64,000 bases of DNA from Companilactobacillus tucceti DSM 20183 (lineage in GTDB: Bacteria; Bacillota; Bacilli; Lactobacillales; Lactobacillaceae), in NCBI RefSeq assembly GCF_001434665.1, contig NZ_AZDG01000001.1, positions 1-64,000 of the forward strand, in the 5' to 3' direction. The notes below the pieces were generated by a model. It was given only the letters and a program-made list of their open reading frames with translations. It was not told the DNA's origin and searched no databases. Position numbers and translations under genes: made by a program. Each line of letters opens with the position of its first letter. Within the stretch, counting starts at the first letter, position 1. Shown here piece by piece: positions 37,381 through 47,413 of this stretch.

Positions 37381-38108
37381 TGATTTATAATTCATTTGCA
37401 AAGGTTTATAGCGAATTAATGGATGATTCGTTATATGCAAAATGGGCAGATTATGTTAAAAAACAAGCGCCCAAGTCTAAAGAACTGTTAGATGTTGCTT
37501 GTGGTACAGGTGATTTGACAATACAATTGGCAGATAGTTATCAAGTTACTGGAACTGATTTGTCAGAAGAAATGCTCAAAATTGCAGAAGAAAAATCTAA
37601 AAATAATCATGTAGAGATTCCTTTTATTCAGAGCAATATGATGGATCTTTATGAGTTTGGTAGCTATGATGTGATAACTTGCTTTGATGATTCCATCTGT
37701 TATTTAAATGGAGAAGAAGAGTTAGAAATTGCATTCAATCAAGCATATCAACATTTAAATGATGGTGGACATTATTTATTTGATGCACATTCTTTATATC
37801 AAATGGATCAAGTATTTCCTGGATATATGTTTAATCATAAGAGTGAAGATTCTGCATTCATGTGGAGTAGTTATGAAGGAGAGTATCCTCATAGTATTGA
37901 ACATGAATTAACATTCTTTAATTGGAATGAAAAAATCGGCGGCTATTCTGTTAATACTGAAATTCATCATGAAAGAACATATCCAATTGAAGTATTTGTT
38001 GATATTTTGAAAGAAACTGGCTTTAAGAATATTAATGTAAGTGCGGATTTTGGTACTTCTGAAGTTAAAGATGATTCTAATCGCTGGTTCTTTTCTGCTC
38101 AGAAATAG
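37380..38108 (+). CDS. yqeM: SAM-dependent methyltransferase YqeM
   Basis: A 242-aa class I methyltransferase with SAM motif LLDVACGTGDLT and GTDLSEEML. The target is unknown. Coupled to rsfS by a TAATG overlap and followed by tmcAL after 8 bp. Confidence 0.85.
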   Translation: MIYNSFAKVYSELMDDSLYAKWADYVKKQAPKSKELLDVACGTGDLTIQLADSYQVTGTDLSEEMLKIAEEKSKNNHVEIPFIQSNMMDLYEFGSYDVITCFDDSICYLNGEEELEIAFNQAYQHLNDGGHYLFDAHSLYQMDQVFPGYMFNHKSEDSAFMWSSYEGEYPHSIEHELTFFNWNEKIGGYSVNTEIHHERTYPIEVFVDILKETGFKNINVSADFGTSEVKDDSNRWFFSAQK

Positions 38109-38116
38109 AGGTTAAT

Positions 38117-39217
38117 ATGCAAAAAATCTACGGATTTGTCGCTGAATTTAATCCATTTCATAATGGACATAAAAAATTCATAAATGAAATAAAACAAAAA
38201 TTTCACCCCGATGTTTTAATTGCTGTCATGTCTGGCAATTATGTACAACGAGGTGATTTTGCCGTTCTTGATAAGTGGAAAAGAGCACAAATTGCTATCG
38301 AAAATGGTATTGATTTGGTTGTCGAATTGCCATTTTCATATGCTGTTCAGCCAGCAGAATTGTTTGCAAAAGGTGCCACCTCATTACTAAATGATTTAGG
38401 CGTTAATAATATAGTATTTGGTACTGAAAATGATCTTGATTTTGAGTCTATTGCATTAAAAATGTTAAATTTAGATACTGAGTTTAAACAAGATTACAAA
38501 AGAAATTCTGCTAGTAACCTGAATGAGTTTTATAAAAGTTTTGGTATTGATGTTCTTGAATCACCTAATCAGCTTTTGGGAATAAATTACGTTCAACAAA
38601 TCTTAAAAAATGACTATCGTATACATGTAAAGACTATAACTAGACAAAATTCTTCATATAGTGCGACAAAAATTAGACAGAATTTACATGATGAAAAATC
38701 TATTTCTGATTTAGTGCCTGATAGTACATTAAAAGCATTAAAAAATGATAAAATTATTTCGTGGGATGATTTCTTTCCCTTTTTGAAGTATCGTATTGTT
38801 AGTGATTCAACAAGTGATTTACATAATGTTTATCAAATGGTTGAAGGTCTAGAAAATAAGTTCAAAAAAGAAATATCAACTAAAGAATTTGAATCATTTA
38901 TTAATGCAGTCAAGTCAAAGCGATATACAAGGTCGAGATTAAGAAGACTATCTATGTATACGTTGATCAACGTTAAAGAGTCTGAAATCACTTTTGCTTA
39001 TGATAATCCCTATTTGAGAGTCTTAGGATTTAATAATGTAGGTCAAAACTATTTGAAGAAATTGAGGAAACAGACAGGCTTTATTACAAAGGTAGGAAAG
39101 AATGAGCAAGATATTTTAGGTTTAGAAATAAGAGCCGACAATATTAGAAGACTCATTGATAATAGAGAACAAAATTTTGGAAAAATTCCTTTTATGGAGG
39201 GAAAAATTAATGCTTAA
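38117..39217 (+). CDS. tmcAL: tRNA(Met) cytidine acetate ligase TmcAL
   Basis: A 366-aa protein (YlbM) that makes ac4C34 of elongator tRNA-Met from acetate and ATP. The N-terminal nucleotidyltransferase motif VAEFNPFHNGHKKF and downstream SSYSATKIRQ are characteristic. It overlaps the next gene by 8 bp. Confidence 0.9.
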   Translation: MQKIYGFVAEFNPFHNGHKKFINEIKQKFHPDVLIAVMSGNYVQRGDFAVLDKWKRAQIAIENGIDLVVELPFSYAVQPAELFAKGATSLLNDLGVNNIVFGTENDLDFESIALKMLNLDTEFKQDYKRNSASNLNEFYKSFGIDVLESPNQLLGINYVQQILKNDYRIHVKTITRQNSSYSATKIRQNLHDEKSISDLVPDSTLKALKNDKIISWDDFFPFLKYRIVSDSTSDLHNVYQMVEGLENKFKKEISTKEFESFINAVKSKRYTRSRLRRLSMYTLINVKESEITFAYDNPYLRVLGFNNVGQNYLKKLRKQTGFITKVGKNEQDILGLEIRADNIRRLIDNREQNFGKIPFMEGKINA

Positions 39218-39767
39218 TTGGAATGTTTCGGATATTCGAAAGTACAAAGATAAGCCTTTTGCTTTTAAAGAGGAAATCGATTTGGAAACAGAGTTAAAGA
39301 GCCGTTCAAAAGATATTTTGAATGCAGATAAGGTTATTGTTGATGGTCAACTTTTCAATGATAATGGATTGGTCATTTCTGATATTAAAGTTTCAACAAA
39401 TGTTACTTTGCCATCGACAAGAAGTTTAAAAGAAGTTAGTGTTCCATTAAATTTCCGTATTAACGAAGCATATAACATTGATAATATTGATACAGAAGAA
39501 TTTGAAGAAAATACAATTATTATTCCGATTGATGAAGAAGATCCAGTCATCAATGTTTATGAATCAGTGGTTGATAATATTTTGTTGAATGTTCCAACGC
39601 AAGTTTTGACAACGGAAGAACGTGAAGAAAACGTTATGCCATCAGGAAATAATTGGACGGTAATTTCTGAAGAAGAATACAACAAGCAAAAAGAGGAAGA
39701 TAAGCAAGTAAATCCTGAATTTGCAAAATTAAAAAATTTATTTAAAGATAATAACAAAGAGGAGTGA
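39210..39767 (+). CDS. ylbN: YceD family protein (DUF177)
   Basis: A 185-aa acidic protein of the YceD/YlbN family, which in other bacteria lies next to rpmF and is linked to 23S rRNA or L32 biology. No rpmF follows here. The start at 39210 is chosen for GGAGGG (39197-39202); a longer reading from 39156 would extend into tmcAL. A terminator stem begins within its stop region. Confidence 0.85.
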   Translation: MLNWNVSDIRKYKDKPFAFKEEIDLETELKSRSKDILNADKVIVDGQLFNDNGLVISDIKVSTNVTLPSTRSLKEVSVPLNFRINEAYNIDNIDTEEFEENTIIIPIDEEDPVINVYESVVDNILLNVPTQVLTTEEREENVMPSGNNWTVISEEEYNKQKEEDKQVNPEFAKLKNLFKDNNKEE

Positions 39768-39793
39768 TATTATATACTCCTTTTTTATTTTTT
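39761..39793 (+). terminator. Terminator of the yqeG-ylbN operon
   Basis: GGAGT (39761-39765) pairs with ACTCC (39776-39780), with a G-T extension, then TTTTTTATTTTTTT. The ylbN stop lies in the stem. Confidence 0.65.
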
Positions 39794-39838
39794 TGTTACT
39801 ATTAAAAGTGTACGTAATTACAGGTCGGAGGTATTAGT

Positions 39839-41260
39839 ATGTCAAAACCACAAATTGGTGTTATTGGAATGGCTGTTATGGGTAAGAATTTGGCCCTTAA
39901 CATTGAAAGTCGTGGATATGAGGTTGCTATTTTCAACAGAACTGGTTCAAAAACTGAAAATGTTGTTAAAGAACATCCCGACAAAAAATTGGTACCAAGC
40001 TATACAATTGAGGATTTTGTAAACTCATTGGAGAAACCACGTCGTATTTTGATGATGGTTAAAGCTGGTGCAGGTACAGATGCTGTTATTAAAGAATTAA
40101 TTCCATTACTTGATAAGGGTGATGTGTTGATCGATGGTGGTAATACATTCTTTGAGGATACAATTAAGAGAAGTCAACTATTAGATAAATCAGGTATCAA
40201 CTTCATTGGAATGGGAGTTTCCGGTGGTGAATTAGGTGCCCTAAAGGGACCTTCATTGATGCCAGGTGGTCAAAAAGAAGCTTATGATTTAGTTGCTCCA
40301 ATTTTGGAACAAATTTCTGCTAAAGCAGACGAAGATGGTGCACCTTGTGTATCATATATCGGACCAAATGGTGCTGGTCATTATGTAAAGATGGTACATA
40401 ATGGTATTGAATATGGTGATATGGAATTAATTTCTGAAAGTTATAACTTATTAACTCACTTATTCAATAATGATTTGAATAAAGTTGCTGATGTCTTTAA
40501 AGATTGGAACAAGGGTGAACTTTCAAGTTACTTGATCGAAATTACTGCTGATATTCTAACAAGAAAAGATGACGAAGGTAGCGACGACTTTATCGTTAAT
40601 AAGATTATGGATAAAGCTGGTAACAAGGGTACAGGTAAGTGGAGTTCACAAAGTGCTCTTGAACTTGGTGTTCCTCAATCTCTTATTACATCAGCCGTTT
40701 ATTCACGTTATATTTCAGCATATAAAGATGAACGTGTTAAGGCAAGCAAGGTTCTCGCTGCACCAACAAGCAAACCTGAAGTAAATATTGATGAATTTGT
40801 TGAAAAGATCCGTAAAGCTTTGTACTTCAGTAAAATCATGAGTTATGCTCAAGGATTTGCTCAAATGAAGGCTGCTTCTGATCATTATGATTGGAATCTT
40901 CAATACGGTGAAATCGCACAAATCTGGCGTGCGGGATGTATCATTCGTGCTCAATTCCTACAAAAGATAACTGATGCATATGATAAAGATGCTGACCTTG
41001 ATAACTTGTTGTTAGACAATTACTTCAAAGATATCGTTGAAAAGTATCAAGCTGCTGTTCGTGACGTAGTAAGCTATGCAGTTCAAGCTGGAATTCCTGT
41101 TTCTGGCTTTATGTCAGCTGTTTCTTATTATGATCAATATCGTTCTGAAGTATTGCCAGCTAATCTAGTACAAGCACAAAGAGACTACTTTGGTGCTCAT
41201 ACTTATGAAAGAAATGACAAACCAGGTATTTTCCACTATACATGGTATGAAGAACAATAG
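39839..41260 (+). CDS. gnd: 6-phosphogluconate dehydrogenase (decarboxylating)
   Basis: Oxidative pentose-phosphate enzyme giving ribulose-5-phosphate, CO2 and NADPH. A 473-aa protein with the N-terminal dinucleotide motif [14 protein letters not shown], catalytic region [21 protein letters not shown] and the C-terminal H-T-Y-E-R. Central in heterofermentative and pentose metabolism. GGAGGT precedes the ATG. Confidence 0.97.
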   Translation: MSKPQIGVIGMAVMGKNLALNIESRGYEVAIFNRTGSKTENVVKEHPDKKLVPSYTIEDFVNSLEKPRRILMMVKAGAGTDAVIKELIPLLDKGDVLIDGGNTFFEDTIKRSQLLDKSGINFIGMGVSGGELGALKGPSLMPGGQKEAYDLVAPILEQISAKADEDGAPCVSYIGPNGAGHYVKMVHNGIEYGDMELISESYNLLTHLFNNDLNKVADVFKDWNKGELSSYLIEITADILTRKDDEGSDDFIVNKIMDKAGNKGTGKWSSQSALELGVPQSLITSAVYSRYISAYKDERVKASKVLAAPTSKPEVNIDEFVEKIRKALYFSKIMSYAQGFAQMKAASDHYDWNLQYGEIAQIWRAGCIIRAQFLQKITDAYDKDADLDNLLLDNYFKDIVEKYQAAVRDVVSYAVQAGIPVSGFMSAVSYYDQYRSEVLPANLVQAQRDYFGAHTYERNDKPGIFHYTWYEEQ

Positions 41261-41269
41261 TATTAATTT

Positions 41270-41308
41270 AAGCCTCTGATAATTAATTTTATCTGAGGCT
41301 TTTTTTTA
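41270..41308 (+). terminator. gnd terminator
   Basis: AAGCCTC (41270-41276) pairs with GAGGCTT (41295-41301), extended by GATAA/TTATC, then a run of T. Confidence 0.85.
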
Positions 41309-41344
41309 CTTTCTAAATATTTGTGAAAGAATAAAAAAAAAAAC

Positions 41345-41373
41345 TTGTCTTCTTTTAATATTTGCTATATGTT
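41345..41373 (+). promoter_or_regulatory. Two-component system promoter
   Basis: TTGTCT (41345-41350), a 17-bp spacer and TATGTT (41368-41373). The leader of about 85 nt has a short TGTCC/GGACA hairpin. Confidence 0.4.
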
Positions 41374-41462
41374 AAAATCATTAATGCATGTCCATAAAGG
41401 GACAATACAAATAAAAATGATTAAGCTATAATTAAAGATTATTTAATATATAGGAGAATAAG

Positions 41463-42149
41463 ATGGCTAAAATACTTGTTATTGAAGATGAAGAAAATAT
41501 GGCCAAATTCGTTCAACTAGAGTTACAACACGAAAATTATGATGTAACTGTAAAGAGGGATGGACGAACAGGCTTGGAAGCCGCATTAGGTGAGGAATGG
41601 GATTTGATCCTTCTTGATTTGATGTTGCCAGAATTAAATGGGATCGAAGTTTGTCGTCGTGTCAGACAGGAAAAGAATACTCCTGTTATTATGATGACTG
41701 CTCGTGATTCAATCATTGACCGTGTATCAGGACTTGATCATGGTGCTGATGATTATATTGTAAAACCATTTGCTATTGAAGAATTATTAGCAAGAATTCG
41801 CGCCTTATTAAGAAGAATCGATTTAGATATCGATGTAACAAGAAATAATGACCAAGTTTTGAAGTACAAGAACTTAGTTATTGATAAGACAACTCAAACA
41901 TTGAAACGAAATGGTGAAGTAATTGACCTTACAAGACGTGAATATGATCTTTTGAGTGCCCTAATGGAAAACGTTGGTACGGTCTTAAGTCGTGATGACT
42001 TATTGGAACGTGTTTGGGGTTCAGGATCAAGTACTGAAACTAATGTTGTCGATGTTTATATTAAATATTTGAGAAATAAGATTGATCGCGGTGGTGCACC
42101 TAGCTATATTTCAACAGTTCGTGGTAAAGGATATGTGATGAGACGATGA
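41463..42149 (+). CDS. OmpR-family response regulator (ArlR-like)
   Basis: A 228-aa regulator: receiver domain with phosphoacceptor D52 and conserved K in YIVKPF, and a C-terminal winged helix ending VRGKGYVMRR. Closest in style to ArlR/CsrR-type regulators of Firmicutes. It overlaps the kinase gene by 4 bp (ATGA). Targets unknown. Confidence 0.9.
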   Translation: MAKILVIEDEENMAKFVQLELQHENYDVTVKRDGRTGLEAALGEEWDLILLDLMLPELNGIEVCRRVRQEKNTPVIMMTARDSIIDRVSGLDHGADDYIVKPFAIEELLARIRALLRRIDLDIDVTRNNDQVLKYKNLVIDKTTQTLKRNGEVIDLTRREYDLLSALMENVGTVLSRDDLLERVWGSGSSTETNVVDVYIKYLRNKIDRGGAPSYISTVRGKGYVMRR

Positions 42150-43243
42150 GAATCTCTATTAAATTTAAATGTACATCGTTAATATCATTAATTATTTTAG
42201 CTGCATATATAATTGTGGCTGTAATTGCATCCAAAACTGTTGATAGCGTAGCCAGTGTTAGTGAGATACATTCTTTTAACATGAAGTTAATATTTGGTGG
42301 AGTAGTTATTTTCCTTATTGGAGTATTGATCAGCTACTTTGCCGTTAATCAAGTTTTAAATAATTTGAAGGTTATTAATAGAACAATCGATGATTTAAAT
42401 AAAAAACCAGATTCAGATTCTAGAATTAAGATCAGAAAACGCGATGATGAGATTTATGATTTAACAGTTAATATCAATAAGATGTTAGATCGTATGCAAG
42501 CTTATACAAACCAACAAAAAGAGTTTGTTGAAGATGTTTCTCATGAGTTGAGAACTCCAGTTGCTGTTTTGGAAGGTCATTTGAGTATGTTGCAGCGTTG
42601 GGGTAAAGATGATCCTGAGGTCTTAAATGACTCGATAAATTCTTCTTTGCAAGAGTTGAAACGTATGCAGTCATTGATTCAAGAAATGCTTGATTTAACA
42701 CGTGTCGAGCAGATCGATAGTGATTACTTGAAACAGACAACAGAAGTAAAGCCTTTGTTTATCCAGGTTTATAATGATTTCAAGATGTTACATCCTGATT
42801 TTGTAATAAACTTTGATGATGATATTAAAGAAGGTAGTTTAGTTCAGATCTATCGAAATCATTTGGAACAAGTTTTAGTTATTTTATTAGATAATGCGTT
42901 TAAGTATTCAGCAGATCGTAAGGAAATTAGCTTGTCAGCATCAACTAACTCAGCATTGTTAGAAGTAGTTGTTCAAGATTATGGCCTAGGAATCGCTAAA
43001 AATGACCTTAAACGGATTTTTAACAGATTCTATAGAGTTGACAAGGCCCGCTCTAGAAAACGCGGTGGTAACGGATTAGGACTATCAATTGCCAAGAGAT
43101 TGATTGAGATATATCACGGTAGTCTAGAAGTTGAAAGTGTTGTGGGTTCTGGTACGGTTTTCAAAATTGAATTACCAATTGTAACTATTGAACCTGGCGA
43201 TGATGAAGATAAGTCAAAAAAAGATAGTAAGAAAAAAGACTAA
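42146..43243 (+). CDS. Sensor histidine kinase with a minimal extracellular loop
   Basis: A 365-aa kinase partner of the preceding regulator. Two transmembrane helices (about 10-29 and 46-66) leave an outside loop of only about 16 residues. A HAMP-like segment, the H-box VSHELRTP (H133), N-box (LDNAFKYS) and G-boxes (DYGLGI, GGNGLGLS) follow. ArlS-type kinases usually have a larger sensor domain, so this one may sense within the membrane or through a partner. The C-terminus is Lys/Asp-rich. Confidence 0.9.
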   Translation: MRISIKFKCTSLISLIILAAYIIVAVIASKTVDSVASVSEIHSFNMKLIFGGVVIFLIGVLISYFAVNQVLNNLKVINRTIDDLNKKPDSDSRIKIRKRDDEIYDLTVNINKMLDRMQAYTNQQKEFVEDVSHELRTPVAVLEGHLSMLQRWGKDDPEVLNDSINSSLQELKRMQSLIQEMLDLTRVEQIDSDYLKQTTEVKPLFIQVYNDFKMLHPDFVINFDDDIKEGSLVQIYRNHLEQVLVILLDNAFKYSADRKEISLSASTNSALLEVVVQDYGLGIAKNDLKRIFNRFYRVDKARSRKRGGNGLGLSIAKRLIEIYHGSLEVESVVGSGTVFKIELPIVTIEPGDDEDKSKKDSKKKD

Positions 43244-43244
43244 T

Positions 43245-43290
43245 AAAAAGATTCGACTTAAATGATATAAATTTTAGTCGAATCTTTTTT
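43245..43290. terminator. Terminator after the two-component system
   Basis: AAAGATTCGACT (43247-43258) pairs with AGTCGAATCTTT (43276-43287), A-run before and T-run after. Confidence 0.85.
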
Positions 43291-43309
43291 GTATATTTAG
43301 GAGAAGATT

Positions 43310-44044
43310 ATGAGTAATATTTATGATAATGAAAATTTCTTTGAGAAATACAGTCAAATGAATCGCAGTGTTAAGGGACTCTCAGGAGCAGGAGAATGGA
43401 GTACTTTGAAAGAATTATTACCAGATTTTTCTGACAAATCAGTTCTCGATTTAGGCTGTGGATATGGGTGGCATGATAGATACGCAATTGAAAATGGCGC
43501 TAAGTCAGTTATTGGAGTCGATTTATCAGAAAAGATGCTCGCTGTGGCTAAAGGTAAAACAAAGACCGATAAAATTACTTATTTACTGGATGATATTACA
43601 AAGGTGGATTTTAAGGAGAATCAATTCGATGTCGTATTAAGCTCATTGGCGATTCATTATGTGAAATCGTTTAGTGAATTGGTTGAAAAAGTCCGTAAAT
43701 ACTTAAAACCTAATGGCACTTTTGTTTTTTCCGTAGAACATCCCATTTTTACTGCGCTAGGTAGTGAAGAGTGGAATTATTATGAAGATGGGAGAATAAA
43801 GGATTTCCCAGTAGATAATTACTTTTATGAAGGTAAAAGAGAAACTGATTTTTTAGGTGAAAAAGTAATTAAGTATCACAAGACATTAACCACATATCTT
43901 GATGGATTATTGACAAATGATTTTCAGATAAATCGTGTTGTAGAGCCAATTCCTCCAAAAAGTATGATGGACATTCCGGGGATGAAAGATGAAATGCGTC
44001 GTCCTATGATGTTGATTATTTCTGCAAGTAATCAAAGAGTGTGA
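43310..44044 (+). CDS. Class I SAM-dependent methyltransferase
   Basis: A 244-aa enzyme with SAM motif VLDLGCGYGWHD, acidic GVDLSEKML and post-I loop LLDDITKVDF. Small-molecule or ubiquinone-type methyltransferase fold; substrate unknown. AGGAGAAG precedes the ATG. The last Val codon and TGA stop are the first six bases of repeat copy B, so insertion of the element may have set the present C-terminus. Confidence 0.82.
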   Translation: MSNIYDNENFFEKYSQMNRSVKGLSGAGEWSTLKELLPDFSDKSVLDLGCGYGWHDRYAIENGAKSVIGVDLSEKMLAVAKGKTKTDKITYLLDDITKVDFKENQFDVVLSSLAIHYVKSFSELVEKVRKYLKPNGTFVFSVEHPIFTALGSEEWNYYEDGRIKDFPVDNYFYEGKRETDFLGEKVIKYHKTLTTYLDGLLTNDFQINRVVEPIPPKSMMDIPGMKDEMRRPMMLIISASNQRV

Positions 44045-44135
44045 CAACACATGGTCTGTTTTAAGCGGAAAAAGCTATGTGTTGTCACACGTTTATACTG
44101 CATATTTAAAGATAATAGTAGTTTTGCCTCAAACT
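44039..44135 (+). repeat. Structured intergenic repeat, copy B
   Basis: A perfect 14-bp stem: GTGTGACAACACAT (44039-44052) with ATGTGTTGTCACAC (44077-44090). Core 44060-44080 is identical to 9359-9379, and tail 44090-44135 matches 9389-9434 at 42 of 46 positions. Compared with copy A, three stem pairs are changed on both arms, keeping pairing. The nested hairpin of copy A is absent. It lies between the convergent methyltransferase and metF genes. Confidence 0.85.
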
Positions 44136-44151
44136 TTTATAGACTAAACGT

Positions 44152-44178
44152 GCAGCAAAAGGCTGCAATCTCATTTTT
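44152..44178 (+). terminator. Weak terminator-like hairpin
   Basis: GCAGC (44152-44156) pairs with GCTGC (44162-44166), and a T-run begins at 44174, eight bases after the stem. This spacing is long for an intrinsic terminator. Confidence 0.3.
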
Positions 44179-45033
44179 TTACTTAAAAAACGCCGCTGTA
44201 TTATCGTAAATATGTTTAGCAGTTTGTGCACTATTCATTGTATAAATGTGGATCCCAGCAACGTCATTTGTTACAAGATCTACAATTTGATCTATCGCAT
44301 ATGCTAAACCTGCGTCTCTTAATGCAATAGGATCGTCTTTATATTTATCCAGAATGGCTAAGAATTTTTTAGGCAAGTGCGCCGAACAATTTTCCAAAAT
44401 ATGAAGTGCTTGTTTACGATTAATTATAGGCATAATACCAGCTAGAATAGGAACGTTTATATCGGCAATCGCGCATTCTTCTTGGAATCGAAAAAACTGC
44501 TCATTATCATAGAAAAGCTGGGTTATAAGTTGGTCACATCCAGCATCTACTTTTTCTTTTAGATGTTTTATGTCATCAATTCTATTGGTAGATTCAGGAT
44601 GAACTTCGGGGTAACAAGCTCCACTAACTTCAAAGTCAGGCTTTTCTTGTTTAATAAATTTAGTTAGATCACTAGCGTATTTAAAATCATTTTCTGGAGC
44701 ATGACCATCAATTATATCTCCACGTAAGGCTAAGACTTGGTTGATATTTAGTTCTTCCAACTCATTGAGAATTCGACTTACTTGTTTTTTATTGACGTAA
44801 GCTGCAGGCATATGAACCATCGCGGGTACTTGAAGATCATTGTGAACATGTTTTGCTAAATCAATAGTATTTTTTTCATAATCAACATTATGATTACTAC
44901 ATGTAACACTGATAAAACTAGGCTTTAGTTCTTTTAATTGATCTAGTGTTTTTGTTAAATTTTCTATGCCAACTTTAGAATTAGGAGGGAAAACTTCAAA
45001 TGATAAAGTAGATCCAGTATTTGTTTCTGCCAT
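44179..45033 (-). CDS. metF: Methylenetetrahydrofolate reductase
   Basis: A 284-aa FAD-dependent TIM-barrel enzyme giving 5-methyl-THF, the methyl donor for MetE. N-terminal SFEVFPPNS and the later GCDQLITQLFYDN (folate/flavin site) are typical. It begins 2 bp after metE, so the two are one operon supplying methionine. Confidence 0.93.
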   Translation of the reverse strand: MAETNTGSTLSFEVFPPNSKVGIENLTKTLDQLKELKPSFISVTCSNHNVDYEKNTIDLAKHVHNDLQVPAMVHMPAAYVNKKQVSRILNELEELNINQVLALRGDIIDGHAPENDFKYASDLTKFIKQEKPDFEVSGACYPEVHPESTNRIDDIKHLKEKVDAGCDQLITQLFYDNEQFFRFQEECAIADINVPILAGIMPIINRKQALHILENCSAHLPKKFLAILDKYKDDPIALRDAGLAYAIDQIVDLVTNDVAGIHIYTMNSAQTAKHIYDNTAAFFK

Positions 45034-45035
45034 AT

Positions 45036-47282
45036 TTAAAGCTCCTTTCGAACTTCCTTAGCAGCTGTGGTCAAATTTTCCACGCTAGCTTTTGCTTCGG
45101 TAATTCCACGAGTTTTTAATCCGCAATCTGGATTGATCCAAACTTTTTCTTTAGGTACTTTAGAAAGAATTGCATGAATAGTTTTTGTGATTTCTTCAAC
45201 TGATGGTATACGTGGTGAATGGATATCATAGACACCTGGACCAACTTGCAGTTTAAAGTGTTGTTTTTGTAGTTCATCTAAGATTTCCAGATTTGAACGT
45301 GATGCCTCAAAGGAAATAACATCAGCATCCATACTTTCAATTGCGGGAATTATATCAGTGAATTCGCTATAGCACATATGTGTGTGGATCTGTGTTTCAG
45401 GTTTAACTTTGCTATGAACTAATCTGAATGCAGGAATAGCCCAATCTAGATATTCTGAATACCAATCAGTCTTTCTGAGTGGTAGTTTTTCACGAAGGGC
45501 AGCCTCGTCAATTTGAATAATCTTGATACCGTTTGCCTCAAGGTCAAGAACTTCTTCTTGAATTGCTAAAGCTATTTGTAAAGTAGACTCTTTAACTGAA
45601 ATATCTTCTCGTGGGAATGACCAATTAAGGATGGTTACAGGACCTGTTAACATACCTTTAACGATCTTCTTAGTCTGACTTTGAGCATACTTAGACCATT
45701 TGACTGTGATTGGTCGAACTCTACTGACATCGCCCCAGATAATTGGTGGTTTAACACCACGAGTACCATATGATTGCACCCAACCATTTTTACTAAATAA
45801 ATATCCATCTAAGTTTTGTCCAAAATATTCGACCATGTCATTTCTTTCAAATTCACCGTGAACCAAAATATCTAGTCCAATGTCTTCTTGCCATTTTAGC
45901 CATTCATTGATGTGTTTAGCAATAAAGTCGTCGTATTTTTCTTGTGAAATTTCATTATGTCTGAATTTTGAACGGAATTGTTTTACTTCTCTTGTTTGTG
46001 GAAAGGATCCAATTGTTGTTGTTGGTAGCAAAGGTAAATTGAATTCTTTTTTCTGGATCTCAGCTCTTTTTTGAAGAGAAGGAGTTCTAGTAAATGAATC
46101 TTTATTTAAATTATTAATCGCTTGGGAGACCTTTTTATTAGGTGTTACCCGAGCTTTTTTGAATAAGTTATTATTTTTAATTTCAGCATTTTTGTCGGAA
46201 CCATTTAAGATCTTTTGTAGTTCAACTAATTCTGATAATTTCTCTTTGGCAAATGCAAAATGCGATTTTATTTCGATTGGAAAATCTTCATTTTCAATTG
46301 TAAATGGAACGTGTAATAAAGAACATGATGTAGATAGAACAATATTTTTAACGTTCAAATCTTTTAATAATTGTAATGAATCTTGATAGTGATTACGCCA
46401 GATATTCTTCCCGTTTACAATACCAGCAAATAGGATTTTATCATCTGGAAATCCAGTTTGAACAAGTTCTTTTGACTTGCGACCTTCGATGAAGTCTAAA
46501 CCAATACCTTCAACTGGTAGATCTATTAGGTCACTATAAACATCACGAACGTCACCAAAGTAGGTTTGGATAAGTACTTTTAGTCCAAATTTGTTTTGTA
46601 GTAGTTTTTGGTAGATTTCGTTAAATAATTCCCTGTCGGATCCAATAACATCCTTTACTAGTTCAGGTTCATCTAGCTGGATCCATTCAGCACCTTGATC
46701 GGCTAATTTCTTGAAAACCTGTTGATATACAGAAATTAAATCATCTACGAAATTTTGAGGTTTTGAATCATGAAATTCACTCAAACTTAATAGGGTAAAT
46801 GGTCCTACGATAGTAGGGCGTGTTTTGATCCCGGCTTCTTTTGCCTCTTGAAATTCGTCGAAAATTTTTGTATCAGTTAATTTTATATCGGTTGTTTTAA
46901 AAAATTGAGGAACTAGGTAATGGTAATTAGTATTGAACCACTTTTTCATCGGGAGAGCTTTTATATCGCCTTTATCACCTTGATAGCCGCGTGCCAGTGC
47001 GAAGTATCTGTCCAATTTTGATAATTTTAATTCTTTGTCAGCTTCAGGAATTATATTAAAAAGAAAAGCAGTATCTAAAGTTGTGTCAAAGAATGAAAAG
47101 TCATTACTTGGAATATAATCGATTCCAGCTTGTTTGATGATTTGCCAATGTTTTAGACGTAGATTTTTAGCAAAATCTTTTAATTCTTGTTCAGTTATTT
47201 CGTTGCGAAAATATTTTTCTGTTTGAAATTTTAATTCTCGTTTTTCACCTATTCGTGGAAAACCAATGATTGATGTTGTCAT
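45036..47282 (-). CDS. metE: Cobalamin-independent methionine synthase
   Basis: A 748-aa enzyme methylating homocysteine from methyl-THF-polyglutamate. Two TIM barrels; the C-terminal zinc site is seen as HTHMC and, near the end, NPDCGLKTR. The N-terminus [16 protein letters not shown] is the family hallmark. AGGGGGC precedes the start. The MET-box about 80 bp upstream indicates methionine-responsive control by a LysR-type protein. Confidence 0.95.
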   Translation of the reverse strand: MTTSIIGFPRIGEKRELKFQTEKYFRNEITEQELKDFAKNLRLKHWQIIKQAGIDYIPSNDFSFFDTTLDTAFLFNIIPEADKELKLSKLDRYFALARGYQGDKGDIKALPMKKWFNTNYHYLVPQFFKTTDIKLTDTKIFDEFQEAKEAGIKTRPTIVGPFTLLSLSEFHDSKPQNFVDDLISVYQQVFKKLADQGAEWIQLDEPELVKDVIGSDRELFNEIYQKLLQNKFGLKVLIQTYFGDVRDVYSDLIDLPVEGIGLDFIEGRKSKELVQTGFPDDKILFAGIVNGKNIWRNHYQDSLQLLKDLNVKNIVLSTSCSLLHVPFTIENEDFPIEIKSHFAFAKEKLSELVELQKILNGSDKNAEIKNNNLFKKARVTPNKKVSQAINNLNKDSFTRTPSLQKRAEIQKKEFNLPLLPTTTIGSFPQTREVKQFRSKFRHNEISQEKYDDFIAKHINEWLKWQEDIGLDILVHGEFERNDMVEYFGQNLDGYLFSKNGWVQSYGTRGVKPPIIWGDVSRVRPITVKWSKYAQSQTKKIVKGMLTGPVTILNWSFPREDISVKESTLQIALAIQEEVLDLEANGIKIIQIDEAALREKLPLRKTDWYSEYLDWAIPAFRLVHSKVKPETQIHTHMCYSEFTDIIPAIESMDADVISFEASRSNLEILDELQKQHFKLQVGPGVYDIHSPRIPSVEEITKTIHAILSKVPKEKVWINPDCGLKTRGITEAKASVENLTTAAKEVRKEL

Positions 47283-47360
47283 ATAAAAGCCCCCTTGTTA
47301 TTGGTATATACGATAACATCGTTAAGTTTGATTTAATAACTGTAAAAAACAATTATCTAT

Positions 47361-47377
47361 TATAGTTTTAAACTATA
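47361..47377. promoter_or_regulatory. MET-box operator
   Basis: The perfect palindrome TATAGTTTTAAACTATA matches the MET-box TATAGTTtnaAACTATA described for MtaR/MetR-type LysR regulators of Streptococcaceae. It lies between divergent metE and the LysR gene and overlaps the likely -35 of the latter. Confidence 0.85.
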
Positions 47378-47385
47378 ACGTAGAA

Positions 47386-47391
47386 TATACT
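47386..47391 (+). promoter_or_regulatory. -10 element of the LysR regulator gene
   Basis: TATACT, with the -35 position (47363-47368) inside the MET-box, which would allow autoregulation by the bound regulator. Confidence 0.5.
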
Positions 47392-47413
47392 TAATCTTAA
47401 GTGGAGGTTAAGT

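Noticed and set aside
39560-39840. A missing rpmF after ylbN as a gene loss
   Set aside because: A terminator and gnd follow ylbN directly; in lactobacilli rpmF may lie elsewhere, so absence here is not evidence of loss.
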